A DNA stretch of 54,216 nt from JAJPXC01 sp964562375 (lineage in GTDB: Bacteria > Bacteroidota > Bacteroidia > Bacteroidales > Muribaculaceae). Every line of letters starts with the position of its first letter. Within the stretch, counting starts at the first letter, position 1. Positions 33,171-41,624 of the stretch are shown in pieces. The DNA is taken from contig CAZLSW010000014.1 of the NCBI GenBank assembly GCA_964562375.1, positions 1-54,216 of the forward strand, in the 5' to 3' direction. A program made the translations under genes and the position numbers. Below the pieces are notes generated by a model, which worked only from the letters and a program-made list of their open reading frames with translations, ran no database searches and was not told where the DNA came from.

Positions 33171-33266
33171 GGTAAGCTGACTACATCGCGCCGCTACAAC
33201 CTGGTACCGTTGCTTCGATCAAGACCTGGCGGAGTTCCCAAGGAGCATGCCGTGTAGGACTTACCC
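33170..33266 (-). ncRNA. ffs: Signal recognition particle RNA (4.5S-like)
   Basis: 97-nt hairpin RNA. Terminal stem GGGTAAG/CTTACCC. The domain IV region reads GCCAGGTCTTGATCGAAGCA, then ACGGTA, with the asymmetric loop and tetraloop positions of bacterial SRP RNA (compare CAGGTCnGGAAGGAAGCAnCnGTA). It binds Ffh and targets membrane proteins. The promoter puts the start exactly at 33266, which supports the ends. Confidence 0.85.
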
Positions 33267-33271
33267 GAGCG

Positions 33272-33302
33272 CGAAGTTACAACTTTTTCTTTACGCGCCA
33301 AA
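33272..33302 (-). promoter_or_regulatory. Promoter of the SRP RNA
   Basis: On the minus strand -33 TTTG (33302-33299), 19 bp, -7 TAACTTCG (33279-33272), 5 nt before the RNA start. Confidence 0.8.
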
Positions 33303-33310
33303 ATATTTTG

Positions 33311-33425
33311 TAATTTCGCGATGGCTTGGGCCGCTGAGGGCAGCGGCCACTCTCAGGAGGGCTGCCGCACCCAAAGGGTTTTATCATCTTGCCCTTCGTT
33401 CCTAGGATTACATCTCCTTGCGCTT
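33311..33425 (+). promoter_or_regulatory. Promoter and structured leader upstream of bioB
   Basis: A -7 box TAATTTCG (33311-33318) starts a leader of about 165 nt. It contains a hairpin GGCCGCT-GAGGGC-AGCGGCC (about 33329-33348), and GGCAGC within it can instead pair with GCTGCC near 33361-33366, so two folds compete. CTCTCAGGAG followed by CTGCC loosely recalls the B12 box, but the rest of a cobalamin riboswitch is absent. Could be an unassigned attenuator or a small RNA. Confidence 0.35.
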
Positions 33426-33491
33426 CGTAATAACGTAATAACGTAATAACGTAATAACGCCCCGCTAAATGCTAAACGCTAAACGCTAAAA
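33426..33491 (+). repeat. Short tandem repeats touching the bioB start codon
   Basis: Octamer CGTAATAA x4 (33426-33457) then heptamer GCTAAAC/T/A x4 (33464-33491). The last unit ends on the base before the ATG, so the translation start region is itself repeat sequence. Confidence 0.85.
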
Positions 33492-34478
33492 ATGGAAAAA
33501 GATCTGCTGAAATCTATAGAAGAGGCCGCCCTCAAGGGCATTGCCGCCAGCGTTGACGACGCGCTGGAAATCAACCGATTATACTCCACCGATGAGATAT
33601 GCGACGCGGCCAACCGCGTGCGCGAGGCCCGGGTGGGCTCCGTTATCGACACCTGCTCCATCGTCAACGCACGCTCGGGTCGCTGCTCCGAGGATTGCAA
33701 ATGGTGTTCCCAAAGCCGTTTTCACGCTACGGGAATCGCTGAGTATGAGATAGTTGAGCATAGGGAATTTGAGCAGTTGCTTGAGGTGGCTTCCTCGCGC
33801 GGCGTGGGCCGTTTCTCGCTCGTCACCAGCGGGCGCAAGGTTGCCCCGGGCGACATCCAGCGCTTCTGCGCCCTCTACCGGGAGGCCGCGTCGAAAAGCG
33901 ACATCTCGCTCTGCGCTTCCATGGGGTTGTTGAACAAGGACGAGCTGCGCCAACTCAAAGAGGCTGGCGTCACGCGCTACCACTGCAATCTGGAGACGTC
34001 GTCCGACTACTTTCCCCGTCTATGCTCCACCCATTCCCACGAGGACAAGCTCGCCACCATCCGCGCCGCCCGCGAATTGGGCATGGAGGTGTGCTCGGGA
34101 GGAATCATTGGCATGGGCGAGGACATGCGCCAGCGCCTTACGATGGCCCAGGAGGCCCGCGAGGCGGGCGCTACTTCCATCCCAGTAAATATCCTCAACC
34201 CCATCCCGGGCACGCCGCTTGAGGGCACGCCGCTGATCTCGGAGGACGAGGTAATCAGGACCGTGGCGCTGATGCGACTCATCGCCCCTGATTGCACCTT
34301 GCGATTCGCCGGCGGCCGATCGCGCCTGAGCCCCGAGGCCAACCAGCGCATCCTGCGCGGCGGCATGAATGGCGCCCTCGTGGGCGATATGCTCACCACC
34401 GTGGGCAACAATATCGACCAGGACTATCACCTCTTCGCCTCCGAGGGATTCACCCTCCCCCGGGAAGACACCAAGTAG
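33492..34478 (+). CDS. bioB: Biotin synthase
   Basis: 328 residues, normal length. A radical SAM enzyme that inserts sulphur into dethiobiotin. The SAM cluster motif is CSEDCKWC (Cys65, Cys69, Cys72). Other family blocks are RFSLVTSGR, LCASMGLL, YHCNLETS with a 2Fe-2S ligand Cys, CSGGIIGMGE, NILNPIPGTPL and RFAGGRSRLS (the Arg ligand of the 2Fe-2S cluster). Other biotin genes are not in the window. The nearest upstream gene is the divergent SRP RNA, so it is transcribed from its own leader. Confidence 0.96.
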   Translation: MEKDLLKSIEEAALKGIAASVDDALEINRLYSTDEICDAANRVREARVGSVIDTCSIVNARSGRCSEDCKWCSQSRFHATGIAEYEIVEHREFEQLLEVASSRGVGRFSLVTSGRKVAPGDIQRFCALYREAASKSDISLCASMGLLNKDELRQLKEAGVTRYHCNLETSSDYFPRLCSTHSHEDKLATIRAARELGMEVCSGGIIGMGEDMRQRLTMAQEAREAGATSIPVNILNPIPGTPLEGTPLISEDEVIRTVALMRLIAPDCTLRFAGGRSRLSPEANQRILRGGMNGALVGDMLTTVGNNIDQDYHLFASEGFTLPREDTK

Positions 34479-34498
34479 TAATCCCACATATCCTGTCG

Positions 34499-34577
34499 TG
34501 TAATCGTGCACTCGTGTATTCGAGTATTCGAGTAATCGAGTACACGAATGCACGAATGCGCGATTACACGAGTGATG
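34499..34577. repeat. CGAAT/CGAGT-type short tandem repeat tract
   Basis: Runs of 8-9 bp words (ATTCGAGT, then ACGAATGC) form a broad palindrome between bioB and the channel gene. No terminator for bioB is evident apart from this. Confidence 0.7.
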
Positions 34578-34625
34578 TCAACTCTTTCCCCATGAAATGC
34601 GTTATATTCTAAAACGCGTTTCGAT

Positions 34626-35933
34626 ATGGTGCCGCTACTAATTCCGTCTCACCGATTGGCCTACCTGATACTGCATGGGATCGACTGGACCCTGCGGCAG
34701 CTTGGCCTGCGTCATTCCCAAACGATCGAGGAGGTGATTTACACGGTGCTTATCACCCTGTTGGCCTTGGGTTTAGGATGGCTGGCGAGAAAAATCGTGG
34801 TGTGGATCGCCCGCAAGCTGCTCCTAATCCACCGCAGCGCCATCGACCAGGCCTTGCTCAGCCAAAAAATCTTCTCGAGGTGTTCCCACATGATACCGCC
34901 GTTGGTATTTCTGGCAATGATACCGTTCGCCTTCGAGACCGATCCCAAGACGCTCCATGTAATCCAAAAAATCGTGATCGTCTACTCGCTGGTGACCATC
35001 GGCGTGGCTGCCAACGCTGTGCTCACCTTCATCTGGAGCCGATACGACCAGCGGGAGAACAACAAGAACCACCCCCTGCGAGGCATCCTCAACGTGGCTC
35101 AGGGCATCGTGTGGATTGTGGTTGTGATCATCTCGGTGAGCGTGGTTATCGACAAGTCGCCGGCCTACCTGTTGACGGGATTGGGCGCCTTCGCGGCGGC
35201 TTTGATGCTGATTTTCAAGGACTCAATCTTGGGACTTGTAGCTGCCGTGCAACTGTCGCAGAACGATATGTTGCGACTGGGCGACTGGATCGTGGTGCCC
35301 AACACCCCGGCCAACGGCACGGTAATCGACGTGTCGCTGACGGTGGTGAAGGTGAAAAACTGGGACAACACGGTGGTGATGCTGCCCCCTTACACGCTGG
35401 TTTCCACATCGTTCCAGAATTGGCGCGGGATGATTTCCTCCGGTGCTCGCCGTATTTGCCGGCAGGTGATTGTCGACAACTACACCATCACGCCGCTCAC
35501 CCCAGCGCTTATCGAAAGTGTCGTGACAAAATATCCCGAGATGAAGGAGTACATCAACACCGCCAAGGGCGTGCCGACGGCCTACAACGGCGCTACCTTC
35601 GGCGTTAACGGCACGATGGAAACCAACCTGGGTCTGTTCCGCGCCTATATGTGCGTGTACCTGAGCAACCACCCCGAGATCGCCCACGACCAGCAGCTGT
35701 TGGTGCGCTTGATGGAAGCCGACGAGAACGGCACGCCGCTTCAGATATACGTGTTCACCTCCAATATCAACTGGACTGCCTACGAGGCCATCCAGAGCGA
35801 GATTTTCGAGCATATCGCCGTTGCTTCGCGCGACTTCGGGCTGTCGATCTACAACGCCTCCGACGGCTCCGACATTATCGTCCACCAGGGACCTCCCGAG
35901 CCAAACGCGCCCTCCACCCCCGACACTCCTTAG
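34626..35933 (+). CDS. MscS-family mechanosensitive channel, YbdG-like
   Basis: 435 residues, five membrane helices in the first 210 residues. The pore helix and beta domain of MscS follow: LTGLGAFAAALMLIFKDSIL, GLVAAVQLSQNDMLRLGDWI, VVPNTPANGTVIDVSLT and VKVKNWDNTVVMLPPYTLVS. The NWDNT and the long C-terminal domain fit the YbdG/MscM branch rather than small MscS. It would release solutes on hypo-osmotic shock. It converges on folC with a 4-bp overlap of the two 3' ends, so there is no room for a terminator. Confidence 0.9.
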   Translation: MVPLLIPSHRLAYLILHGIDWTLRQLGLRHSQTIEEVIYTVLITLLALGLGWLARKIVVWIARKLLLIHRSAIDQALLSQKIFSRCSHMIPPLVFLAMIPFAFETDPKTLHVIQKIVIVYSLVTIGVAANAVLTFIWSRYDQRENNKNHPLRGILNVAQGIVWIVVVIISVSVVIDKSPAYLLTGLGAFAAALMLIFKDSILGLVAAVQLSQNDMLRLGDWIVVPNTPANGTVIDVSLTVVKVKNWDNTVVMLPPYTLVSTSFQNWRGMISSGARRICRQVIVDNYTITPLTPALIESVVTKYPEMKEYINTAKGVPTAYNGATFGVNGTMETNLGLFRAYMCVYLSNHPEIAHDQQLLVRLMEADENGTPLQIYVFTSNINWTAYEAIQSEIFEHIAVASRDFGLSIYNASDGSDIIVHQGPPEPNAPSTPDTP

Positions 35934-37207
35934 AGATCATGGAGGAGATCGGCGACGACGAATGTGGAGCCACCGACAAAGATGGTATCTTGGCTTTTGG
36001 CCGAGGCGAGAGCCGCCGCATAAGCCTCAGAAACTGAGGGATATACCTCTCCTTGCAATCCGGCTTGATTGGCCGATTCGGCCAACTGCTCGGCAGCCAT
36101 AGCGCGTGGTACGGAGGCGCGAGTGAAGTAGTAACGAGCGTTGCGTGGCATCAGTGGCAGTATATGCGACACGTCCTTGTCGCTGACGAAGCCGATTACC
36201 ATGTGAAGAGTGGCGTTGGGATTGGACGCGATTCGGGTAAGGCGGGGGCCGAGATATTGCCAGCCGCCGATGTTGTGACCGGTGTCGCAAATTACTGTGG
36301 GTGAGTGTCTTAGCGTCATCCACCGTCCCATCAGTCCCGAATACCTGGAAATATTGGCCAGGCCGTTTCTGACGGCTTGGGGTGTCACCCTCTTGAGGAT
36401 GGGAAGCAAGACATCTAAGGCGGTGAGGACTGTGGCAGCGTTGAATCGCTGGCAATCACCCGATAATGAGAAAGTTAGGGACCCGAAAGGAGAGTGGGGT
36501 ATATGCCATCCATCCTCATTTTGCTCCATCTGCATCTCGGGGGCGAAAATAATGGGTGCCCCCGCCTCAAGTGCTTTATCCTCAAACACTTGCTTCACTT
36601 CCCCCTGAGCCTCGCCAATCACCACTGGCACGCCGGGCTTGATGATGCCGGCTTTTTCGGCGGCGATTTTCCCCGGCGTGTCGCCAAGGAAGACGGTGTG
36701 GTCGAGCGAGATATTAGTGATGATACTGAGAAGGGGTGTGAGGATATTGGTGGAATCAAGTCGGCCGCCCATGCCTACCTCCACCACGGCGATATCCACC
36801 TGTTGCTGAGCGAAATAGTCGAAAGCCATCACCATTGTCAGCTCAAAGAACGACGGCTCAATCTCCAGATTCATAGCTCGATAGCGATCCAGGAAGTGGA
36901 CCACGGCCTCCCGGGGAATCATCTGGCCGTTAACGCGGATGCGCTCGCGAAAATCCACCAGGTGAGGCGACGTGTAAAGTCCCACTTTCAGTCCCGAAGC
37001 CGTTAATACCGAGGCGATTGCGCTCGAAGTGGAGCCTTTGCCGTTGGTGCCCGCGACATGTATCGAGGGCCACTTGGTGTGGGGGTTGCCGAACGCCTCT
37101 TCCAAGGCTATGACACGGCTCAATCCGGGTTTATATGCGGCTGCGCCAATTCGCTGAAACGCAGGTAGTTGGTTGTAGAGCCATGTTATATTTTCTTCGT
37201 AAGTCAT
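35930..37207 (-). CDS. folC: Bifunctional folylpolyglutamate/dihydrofolate synthase
   Basis: 425 residues. Mur-ligase fold with P-loop AGTNGKGST (52-60), YTSPHLVDFRERI, EVGMGGRLDSTNIL, NISLDHTVFLGDT and KAGIIKPGVP. The C-terminal domain has DTGHNIGG, where the Asp and His of the family are visible. It adds glutamate to dihydropteroate and folates. It is the last gene of a chrA-chrA-folC operon (12-nt gap), an order seen in other Bacteroidetes; the link looks positional rather than functional. Confidence 0.94.
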   Translation of the reverse strand: MTYEENITWLYNQLPAFQRIGAAAYKPGLSRVIALEEAFGNPHTKWPSIHVAGTNGKGSTSSAIASVLTASGLKVGLYTSPHLVDFRERIRVNGQMIPREAVVHFLDRYRAMNLEIEPSFFELTMVMAFDYFAQQQVDIAVVEVGMGGRLDSTNILTPLLSIITNISLDHTVFLGDTPGKIAAEKAGIIKPGVPVVIGEAQGEVKQVFEDKALEAGAPIIFAPEMQMEQNEDGWHIPHSPFGSLTFSLSGDCQRFNAATVLTALDVLLPILKRVTPQAVRNGLANISRYSGLMGRWMTLRHSPTVICDTGHNIGGWQYLGPRLTRIASNPNATLHMVIGFVSDKDVSHILPLMPRNARYYFTRASVPRAMAAEQLAESANQAGLQGEVYPSVSEAYAAALASAKSQDTIFVGGSTFVVADLLHDL

Positions 37208-37219
37208 GATGATGATTGG

Positions 37220-37792
37220 TCAATAAATAATTAAGCCTGCCACGCCAGCCGCCACAATCACCCATATAGGGTGGATTTTGGCGAAATAGACGGCGCAGAA
37301 AGCCCCAGCGCAAAGCACTGTGCTCCAGATGATTTGATAGTGGTCGCGACCGAAATTCTCCCCGTTGATCAGCAATAAAGCCGCCGAGGCGATCAATCCC
37401 ACCACCACTGGGCGTAAACCAGCGAATATTCCCTTGATAATCACCGACTCGCGATGGCGCTGGATGAAATGGCTTGTGTACACAACCAATAGGAATGAGG
37501 GGATTACCACCACCAGCGTGCAGATGATTGAGCCAAGAATCCCCCACAACGGTGAAGCCAGCTCGGCGCACTGCTCGCCTGGTACGACGTAGCCGATGTA
37601 AGTGGCTGAGTTGATGCCGATTGGCCCCGGAGTCATCTGTGAAATGGCCACTATATCGGTGAACATCTGCTCGGTGATCCATCCGGGACCTACGATTTCG
37701 CGCTCAATCAGCGCAAGCATCGCGTAGCCTCCACCGAAGCCGAACAGTCCGATTTTCAGGTAACTCCATATTAATCTTAGGTAGATCATCAT
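37220..37792 (-). CDS. Chromate transporter, second half
   Basis: 190 residues with five or six membrane helices. It opens YLRLIWSYLKIGLFGFGGGY then AMLALIEREI, the CHR domain start. CHR proteins are often encoded as two separate half-size genes, which together act like one long ChrA. The gene overlaps the first half by 4 bp (37789-37792), so the two are co-translated and probably form a heterodimer. Transport of chromate is the founding activity; the natural substrate in anaerobes could be sulphate or another anion. Confidence 0.88.
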   Translation of the reverse strand: MMIYLRLIWSYLKIGLFGFGGGYAMLALIEREIVGPGWITEQMFTDIVAISQMTPGPIGINSATYIGYVVPGEQCAELASPLWGILGSIICTLVVVIPSFLLVVYTSHFIQRHRESVIIKGIFAGLRPVVVGLIASAALLLINGENFGRDHYQIIWSTVLCAGAFCAVYFAKIHPIWVIVAAGVAGLIIY

Positions 37793-38358
37793 AGCCTCGC
37801 CTCCTTGTTTTTGTTGAGATTATGACGAGTGTACCACAGGTAGCCGCCAAGGCCGCCCAGGACAATGAACAAGATGGGGTTGGAGATGAACGTCCACTGC
37901 GACCATATCAACAGGGCTGTCCCGACCGGTATCCATATCGTTTTCCACGAAATCTTAGCCGCTCTGGCTGAGTTGATTACGGGAGCTATGATCAACGCGA
38001 CGACGGCGGGGCGAATGCCCATGAACACGCGCGACACGATGGGGTTGTTCTTGATGATGTCGGGGGTGAGGAATATCGCGATGGCCAGGATGATCAGGAA
38101 TGATGGCATAATCGTGCCGGCGGCGGCGCAAATGCTACCGGCGCGTCCCCTGATTTTATCACCCACGGCCGCTGCGATGTTGACAGCGAGTATGCCTGGC
38201 AAGGCTTGTGCAACAGCCAGTAAATCAAGAAATTCGTCACGTTTTAGCCACCCATGCTTGTCAACAATCTCCCTTTCGATAATGGAGATCATGGCCCAGC
38301 CCCCACCGAAGGTGAAGGCTCCAATCTTGCAAAACGTGATGAATAGGCTGAGTAACAA
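37789..38358 (-). CDS. Chromate transporter, first half
   Basis: 189 residues, CHR domain with the hallmark KIGAFTFGGGWAMISIIERE (residues 12-31). The reading frame has no ATG near the conserved start; a TTG at 38358-38356 is the best start, and an in-frame stop lies 21 nt upstream. The TTG touches a heptamer repeat tract, so the original start region may have been replaced. First gene of the chrA-chrA-folC operon. Function as for its partner. Confidence 0.85.
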   Translation of the reverse strand: MLLSLFITFCKIGAFTFGGGWAMISIIEREIVDKHGWLKRDEFLDLLAVAQALPGILAVNIAAAVGDKIRGRAGSICAAAGTIMPSFLIILAIAIFLTPDIIKNNPIVSRVFMGIRPAVVALIIAPVINSARAAKISWKTIWIPVGTALLIWSQWTFISNPILFIVLGGLGGYLWYTRHNLNKNKEARL

Positions 38359-38431
38359 GTTTTTAGTTTCTAGTTTCTAGTTTCTAGTTTTTAGTTTCTA
38401 GTTTTTAGTTTTTAGTTTCTAGTTTTTAGTT
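38359..38431. repeat. Heptamer tandem repeat (AGTTTCT/AGTTTTT)
   Basis: About ten units of 7 bp directly upstream of the chromate transporter start codon, one of two long tracts of this family (other at 31083). Confidence 0.9.
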
Positions 38432-38486
38432 TCAAATCTTTAAGGCGTTAAATCTTTAAAGGAGGAAAGGAGCAAAGGGGCTATCT

Positions 38487-38518
38487 AAAAGCCCCCGCTT
38501 CGGGGGTTTGGGGGCCGA
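38487..38518 (-). terminator. Terminator of the Crp/Fnr gene
   Basis: CCCCCGAAGCGGGGG stem on the minus strand followed by CTTTTAG; upstream text TCGGCCCCCAAAC matches the pfkA terminator. Confidence 0.8.
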
Positions 38519-38527
38519 GGGATCCTA

Positions 38528-39217
38528 TTAATCGGCAGCTGCTGTTTGGAGGATTTTGAGGAGCTCGGGGCGGGAGGTGACGCGTATCTCGTTTTGGTCG
38601 AAATCGATGATGCCTCGCTTGCGCATTCCCTCGAGGGTGGCTATGAACGATGTGCGCTGGACGCCGAACAGCGAGTATAGGTCGCGCTGGCGGCAAGCGA
38701 GGGTAATGTCGTAGCCTCGGCGCTGGGTGAGGGCGATGATCCAGAACGCGATGCGCTCCTCGAGGTTGCCGGTGGTGACCGCGAGTACGCCTTGGGTAGC
38801 CTTTTGTGCATTCATCGACAAGATATTCAGGAAGTTAAGGAGGAATATCTGGTCGCTGTTGAGGATGCGAAGGTAATCGTTTTTGTTGATTTGGAGTACC
38901 CCTGTAGGCTCGAGGGCCACGCCTGAGCAAGGGTAATTGGTGGCACTGCCAAAAAGGAATTCTGGAGCGATCACGTCGGGGGCGTCGAGGGTTTGGGACA
39001 CGCGGAAACGTCCGTCGTGGTTGGCGACGGTAAGGCGCGCTTTGCCCGATATGAGGAATTTGATGTGGGTGCAAGGGTTCCCGGCCTCGATGATGTTCTC
39101 ACCAGGCAAGTACTTGAGGAAATGGAACTTAGCCATCCCCACTATTTCTGAGATTCGCTCATGGCTCACGCCGTTGAACAGCGGCAGGCCGAGCAGTAAT
39201 TCATACATGCTGTCCAT
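38528..39217 (-). CDS. Crp/Fnr family transcription regulator
   Basis: 229 residues. The N-terminal cyclic-nucleotide-type effector domain (about 10-125) has YLPGENIIEAGNPCTHIKFL and ISGKARL. The C-terminal winged helix (about 145-225) has LEERIAFWIIALTQRRG and the recognition segment DLYSLFGVQRTSFIATLEGMR (quoted in part). No Fnr-type Cys cluster is seen, so oxygen sensing by Fe-S is unlikely. It is transcribed away from the BASS transporter gene, whose stop is 61 nt from its ATG on the same strand. Target genes cannot be told. Confidence 0.88.
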   Translation of the reverse strand: MDSMYELLLGLPLFNGVSHERISEIVGMAKFHFLKYLPGENIIEAGNPCTHIKFLISGKARLTVANHDGRFRVSQTLDAPDVIAPEFLFGSATNYPCSGVALEPTGVLQINKNDYLRILNSDQIFLLNFLNILSMNAQKATQGVLAVTTGNLEERIAFWIIALTQRRGYDITLACRQRDLYSLFGVQRTSFIATLEGMRKRGIIDFDQNEIRVTSRPELLKILQTAAAD

Positions 39218-39267
39218 CTTGCGTGAAATTAAATTAATAGTTTTCTAAATAGTATCTATTTACGGAA

Positions 39268-39275
39268 CAAAGTTA
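39268..39275 (-). promoter_or_regulatory. -7 box of the Crp/Fnr gene
   Basis: TAACTTTG on the minus strand, 50 nt before the ATG, between the BASS stop codon and the regulator. Confidence 0.6.
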
Positions 39276-39278
39276 CTA

Positions 39279-40220
39279 TTATTTTTGTTTCGAGCCAACG
39301 CATTGCTGTTTCTTGTGGGCGAGCATCCGGCGCTGATGGAAGTATAGTTGGGCCGAGTTGATGGTGTTTTGCCAAGCCACGTAGGCGGCTGGAGCCACCG
39401 ACGCCACTGGTGCTAGATAGGTCAACGCCATCCATATCGCCAGCACAGTGTTTTTTTGTCCAAGTCCCTGTGCGCCAGCGATTTTGTCGCCGTAGCGAGT
39501 GCCGATTTTGCGTCCGATCCAGAATTGCAGCACGCACACGACGCCGGCACCCACGGCCAAGGCGATCATCAGCCCCACTCGCTCGTGGTGGGCGAGCATA
39601 TAGCTTACGGCGCGACCCACGACGATGAACAGCGACACGGCCCAGATGTAAAACGACAGCCCCTGATGCGAGGCCATCGCGTGGTGCACCCGGGGTGCCA
39701 CTTTCCCCAGCACGATAGCGCAGGCCAGCGGGGCGATCAACAACGGCGCCACGGCCGAGCACACGCCGCGGAGCATCACCAGGTAATCGGCCCCCGTGGC
39801 ACCCATCCACGAAAACAGCGGGGGTGCCAGCACAGCCACGGTAAGGTTGCTCACAATGGAATAAGTAGCCACGCGGGAGATGCTCCCCCCGAGCATGCCA
39901 GTCACAACGGGAGCGGCCGTCGCGGTGGGGCAGAACACGCAGATAAACACGCCCTGTGCCAACTCGGGCCCTAAGGGCAACAACGCCAAGTAGACGACCA
40001 CGCCGCCCACAATCTGCACGGCCAACAGCCCCCACGACAAGCCCGTGACGCGGAATTCCGAAGGCTTAACCTTGCAGAACGTCACCAGCAACATCACAAA
40101 AATCAAGTAAGGGGCCAGAAAGGCGATGGCGTTGATAAAATCGTGGAACAGCAAGCCGCCCAACATGGCTATGGGCAGCATCCACGGCTTCAATCGATCG
40201 CGAAATGTCCTAAAACTCAT
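39279..40220 (-). CDS. Bile acid:sodium symporter (BASS) family transporter
   Basis: 313 residues with nine or ten membrane helices. Family blocks: LIFVMLLVTFCKVKPSEFRV, FICVFCPTATAAPVVTGMLG (broken discontinuous helix), NLTVAVLAPPLFSWMG and QFWIGRKIGTRYG. BASS proteins carry bile acids or small organic anions with sodium; in gut bacteria the real substrate is often unknown and can include pantoate or pyruvate-like acids. The C-terminus is Lys/Gln rich. The promoter box at 40301-40308 leaves an 80-nt leader filled with CTTTAA repeats. Confidence 0.82.
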   Translation of the reverse strand: MSFRTFRDRLKPWMLPIAMLGGLLFHDFINAIAFLAPYLIFVMLLVTFCKVKPSEFRVTGLSWGLLAVQIVGGVVVYLALLPLGPELAQGVFICVFCPTATAAPVVTGMLGGSISRVATYSIVSNLTVAVLAPPLFSWMGATGADYLVMLRGVCSAVAPLLIAPLACAIVLGKVAPRVHHAMASHQGLSFYIWAVSLFIVVGRAVSYMLAHHERVGLMIALAVGAGVVCVLQFWIGRKIGTRYGDKIAGAQGLGQKNTVLAIWMALTYLAPVASVAPAAYVAWQNTINSAQLYFHQRRMLAHKKQQCVGSKQK

Positions 40221-40228
40221 CTTTTTGT

Positions 40229-40282
40229 ACCTATTCCCTTAACGCTTTAATGCTTTAATGCTTTAAACCCTTAAATCCTTAA
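40229..40282. repeat. 8-bp tandem repeat (GCTTTAAT) and relatives
   Basis: ACGCTTTAAT, GCTTTAAT, GCTTTAAA and then CCTTAAAT-type words in the leader of the BASS gene, starting 8 nt from the ATG. Confidence 0.75.
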
Positions 40283-40300
40283 TGTGGGGCTTCAGCGGCG

Positions 40301-40308
40301 CAAAGTTA
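40301..40308 (-). promoter_or_regulatory. -7 box of the BASS transporter gene
   Basis: TAACTTTG on the minus strand. It is divergent with the M28 promoter 43 bp away. Confidence 0.6.
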
Positions 40309-40323
40309 CGAATTTAGTTACAT

Positions 40324-40358
40324 TTTGGTTGGTGTTTCGTAATTAATTTGTAACTTTG
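40324..40358 (+). promoter_or_regulatory. Promoter of the M28 peptidase-sufE unit
   Basis: -7 box TAACTTTG (40351-40358) with TTTGG at 40324-40328, spacing 23 bp, a little wide. Confidence 0.65.
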
Positions 40359-40443
40359 GGGCGTAATAGGCGCGTCGTGTGGAAAATGGCTCACACGGCG
40401 TGCCCGCAAACGTGTAAAGTACCAAGAATAAACAACAACAGTG

Positions 40444-41436
40444 ATGAATTTTGCAAAATGCTCGTTACTATCTTTGGCATTGGCATTGATTTCATGCTCT
40501 TCGGCAGGGAAAGGTGAACAGCAAGCGGAGACGCTCGCCGACACTATACCGTCGATGAATTTCAACGCCGACACCGCTTACGCCTACATCAAGGCGCAGC
40601 TTGCTTTCGGCCCTCGCACCCCGGGCAGCGAGGGACACCGTCGCTGTGGCGACTGGCTGATCGACACGCTCAACCGTTTGGGGGCCGACACCGTGGTGGT
40701 GCAGGAGACCACCCTTACCGCCTATAACGGCGACCGTCTCCCGGCCCGCAACATCATCGCCCGCTACAACGGCGACCACAACACCAAGCGAGTGCTCATC
40801 CTCGCCCACTGGGACACGCGCCCCTGGGCCGATCAGGAGACCGATGAGAGCGCACGCAAGCAGCCCGTCCTCGGGGCTAACGACGGCGCCTCGGGCGTGG
40901 CCGTGGCCATGGAGATCGCCCGTCAACTGCAACAAACCCGCGCCGACGTGGGCGTGGACATCCTCCTCACCGATTGCGAGGATTACGGACGCCTCGAAGG
41001 TTGGGGCAACAGCGACGAGACATGGTGCCTGGGCACGCAATATTTCCTTGCCTCCGATTTCTACTCTCCCGACAGCCTGCCCGAATATGGCATACTGCTT
41101 GACATGGTGGGCGCTCAAGGAGCCAAATTCCACCGCGAGTACACCTCCCACCGCCTTGCCCCCCGCATCGTCGACAAGGTGTGGAGCCAGGCCCGCAAGA
41201 GCGGATACGAATCGCGATTCCCCAACGAGCTGGGTGGCGGCGTTGTCGACGACCACCAGTTTGTCAACAAGGCCGGCATCCCGTGCATCGACATCATCGA
41301 GAGCCTCAACGACGAGACGCGCACGTTCCACCCCTCGTGGCACACCCTGAGCGACGATATAACGGTAATCGATCCCGCCACCTTGAAGGCTGTGGGCCAA
41401 GTGGTTACCGACGTAATCTACAACGAACCAGCATGA
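40444..41436 (+). CDS. M28 family lipoprotein peptidase, glutaminyl cyclase-like
   Basis: 330 residues from the ATG at 40444 (a GTG lies just before). Lipoprotein signal: ALALISCSS, cleaved before Cys19 or close by. Zinc peptidase core: LILAHWDTRPWAD (His/Asp), GANDGASGVAV (bridging Asp), LTDCEDYG (Glu/Asp) and DDHQFVNKAGIPCIDII (His). The overall layout, with GPRTPGSEGHR near residue 55, matches animal-type glutaminyl-peptide cyclotransferases of Bacteroidetes, which make N-terminal pyroglutamate on exported proteins; aminopeptidase activity is the alternative. In these species new N-terminal Gln is made by signal peptidase. sufE follows at 188 nt. Confidence 0.88.
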   Translation: MNFAKCSLLSLALALISCSSAGKGEQQAETLADTIPSMNFNADTAYAYIKAQLAFGPRTPGSEGHRRCGDWLIDTLNRLGADTVVVQETTLTAYNGDRLPARNIIARYNGDHNTKRVLILAHWDTRPWADQETDESARKQPVLGANDGASGVAVAMEIARQLQQTRADVGVDILLTDCEDYGRLEGWGNSDETWCLGTQYFLASDFYSPDSLPEYGILLDMVGAQGAKFHREYTSHRLAPRIVDKVWSQARKSGYESRFPNELGGGVVDDHQFVNKAGIPCIDIIESLNDETRTFHPSWHTLSDDITVIDPATLKAVGQVVTDVIYNEPA

Positions 41437-41458
41437 TCTTCGAGCGGAGCTCGAAGAT

Positions 41459-41493
41459 CAAAGGATAAAGGATAAAGGATAAAGGATGAAGGG
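41459..41493. repeat. 7-bp tandem repeat (AAAGGAT)
   Basis: Four to five units directly after the M28 gene. Confidence 0.75.
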
Positions 41494-41536
41494 ATAATAG
41501 CTTGGTGGCAGTTGTCGCAATCAGCCGATCAGCCGA

Positions 41537-41620
41537 AAAATCCCGGAAATCCCGGAAATCCCGGAAATCCCGAAAATCCCGGAAATCCCGAAAATTCCCG
41601 AAAACTGAAAACTGAAAACC
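41537..41620. repeat. 9-bp (GGAAATCCC) and 7-bp (ACTGAAA) tandem repeats before sufE
   Basis: About seven nonamers (41537-41600) identical to the unit coding for the Asn-Pro-Glu stretch in the DUF2723 gene. Then heptamers ACTGAAA as in rnpB. The tract ends 4 nt before the sufE ATG. Confidence 0.88.
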
Positions 41621-41624
41621 ATCC

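Noticed and set aside
33329..33380. Cobalamin riboswitch before bioB, suggested by TCAGGAG and CTGCC.
   Set aside because: The remaining conserved blocks of that riboswitch are missing and the region is too short; bioB is not a usual B12 target.
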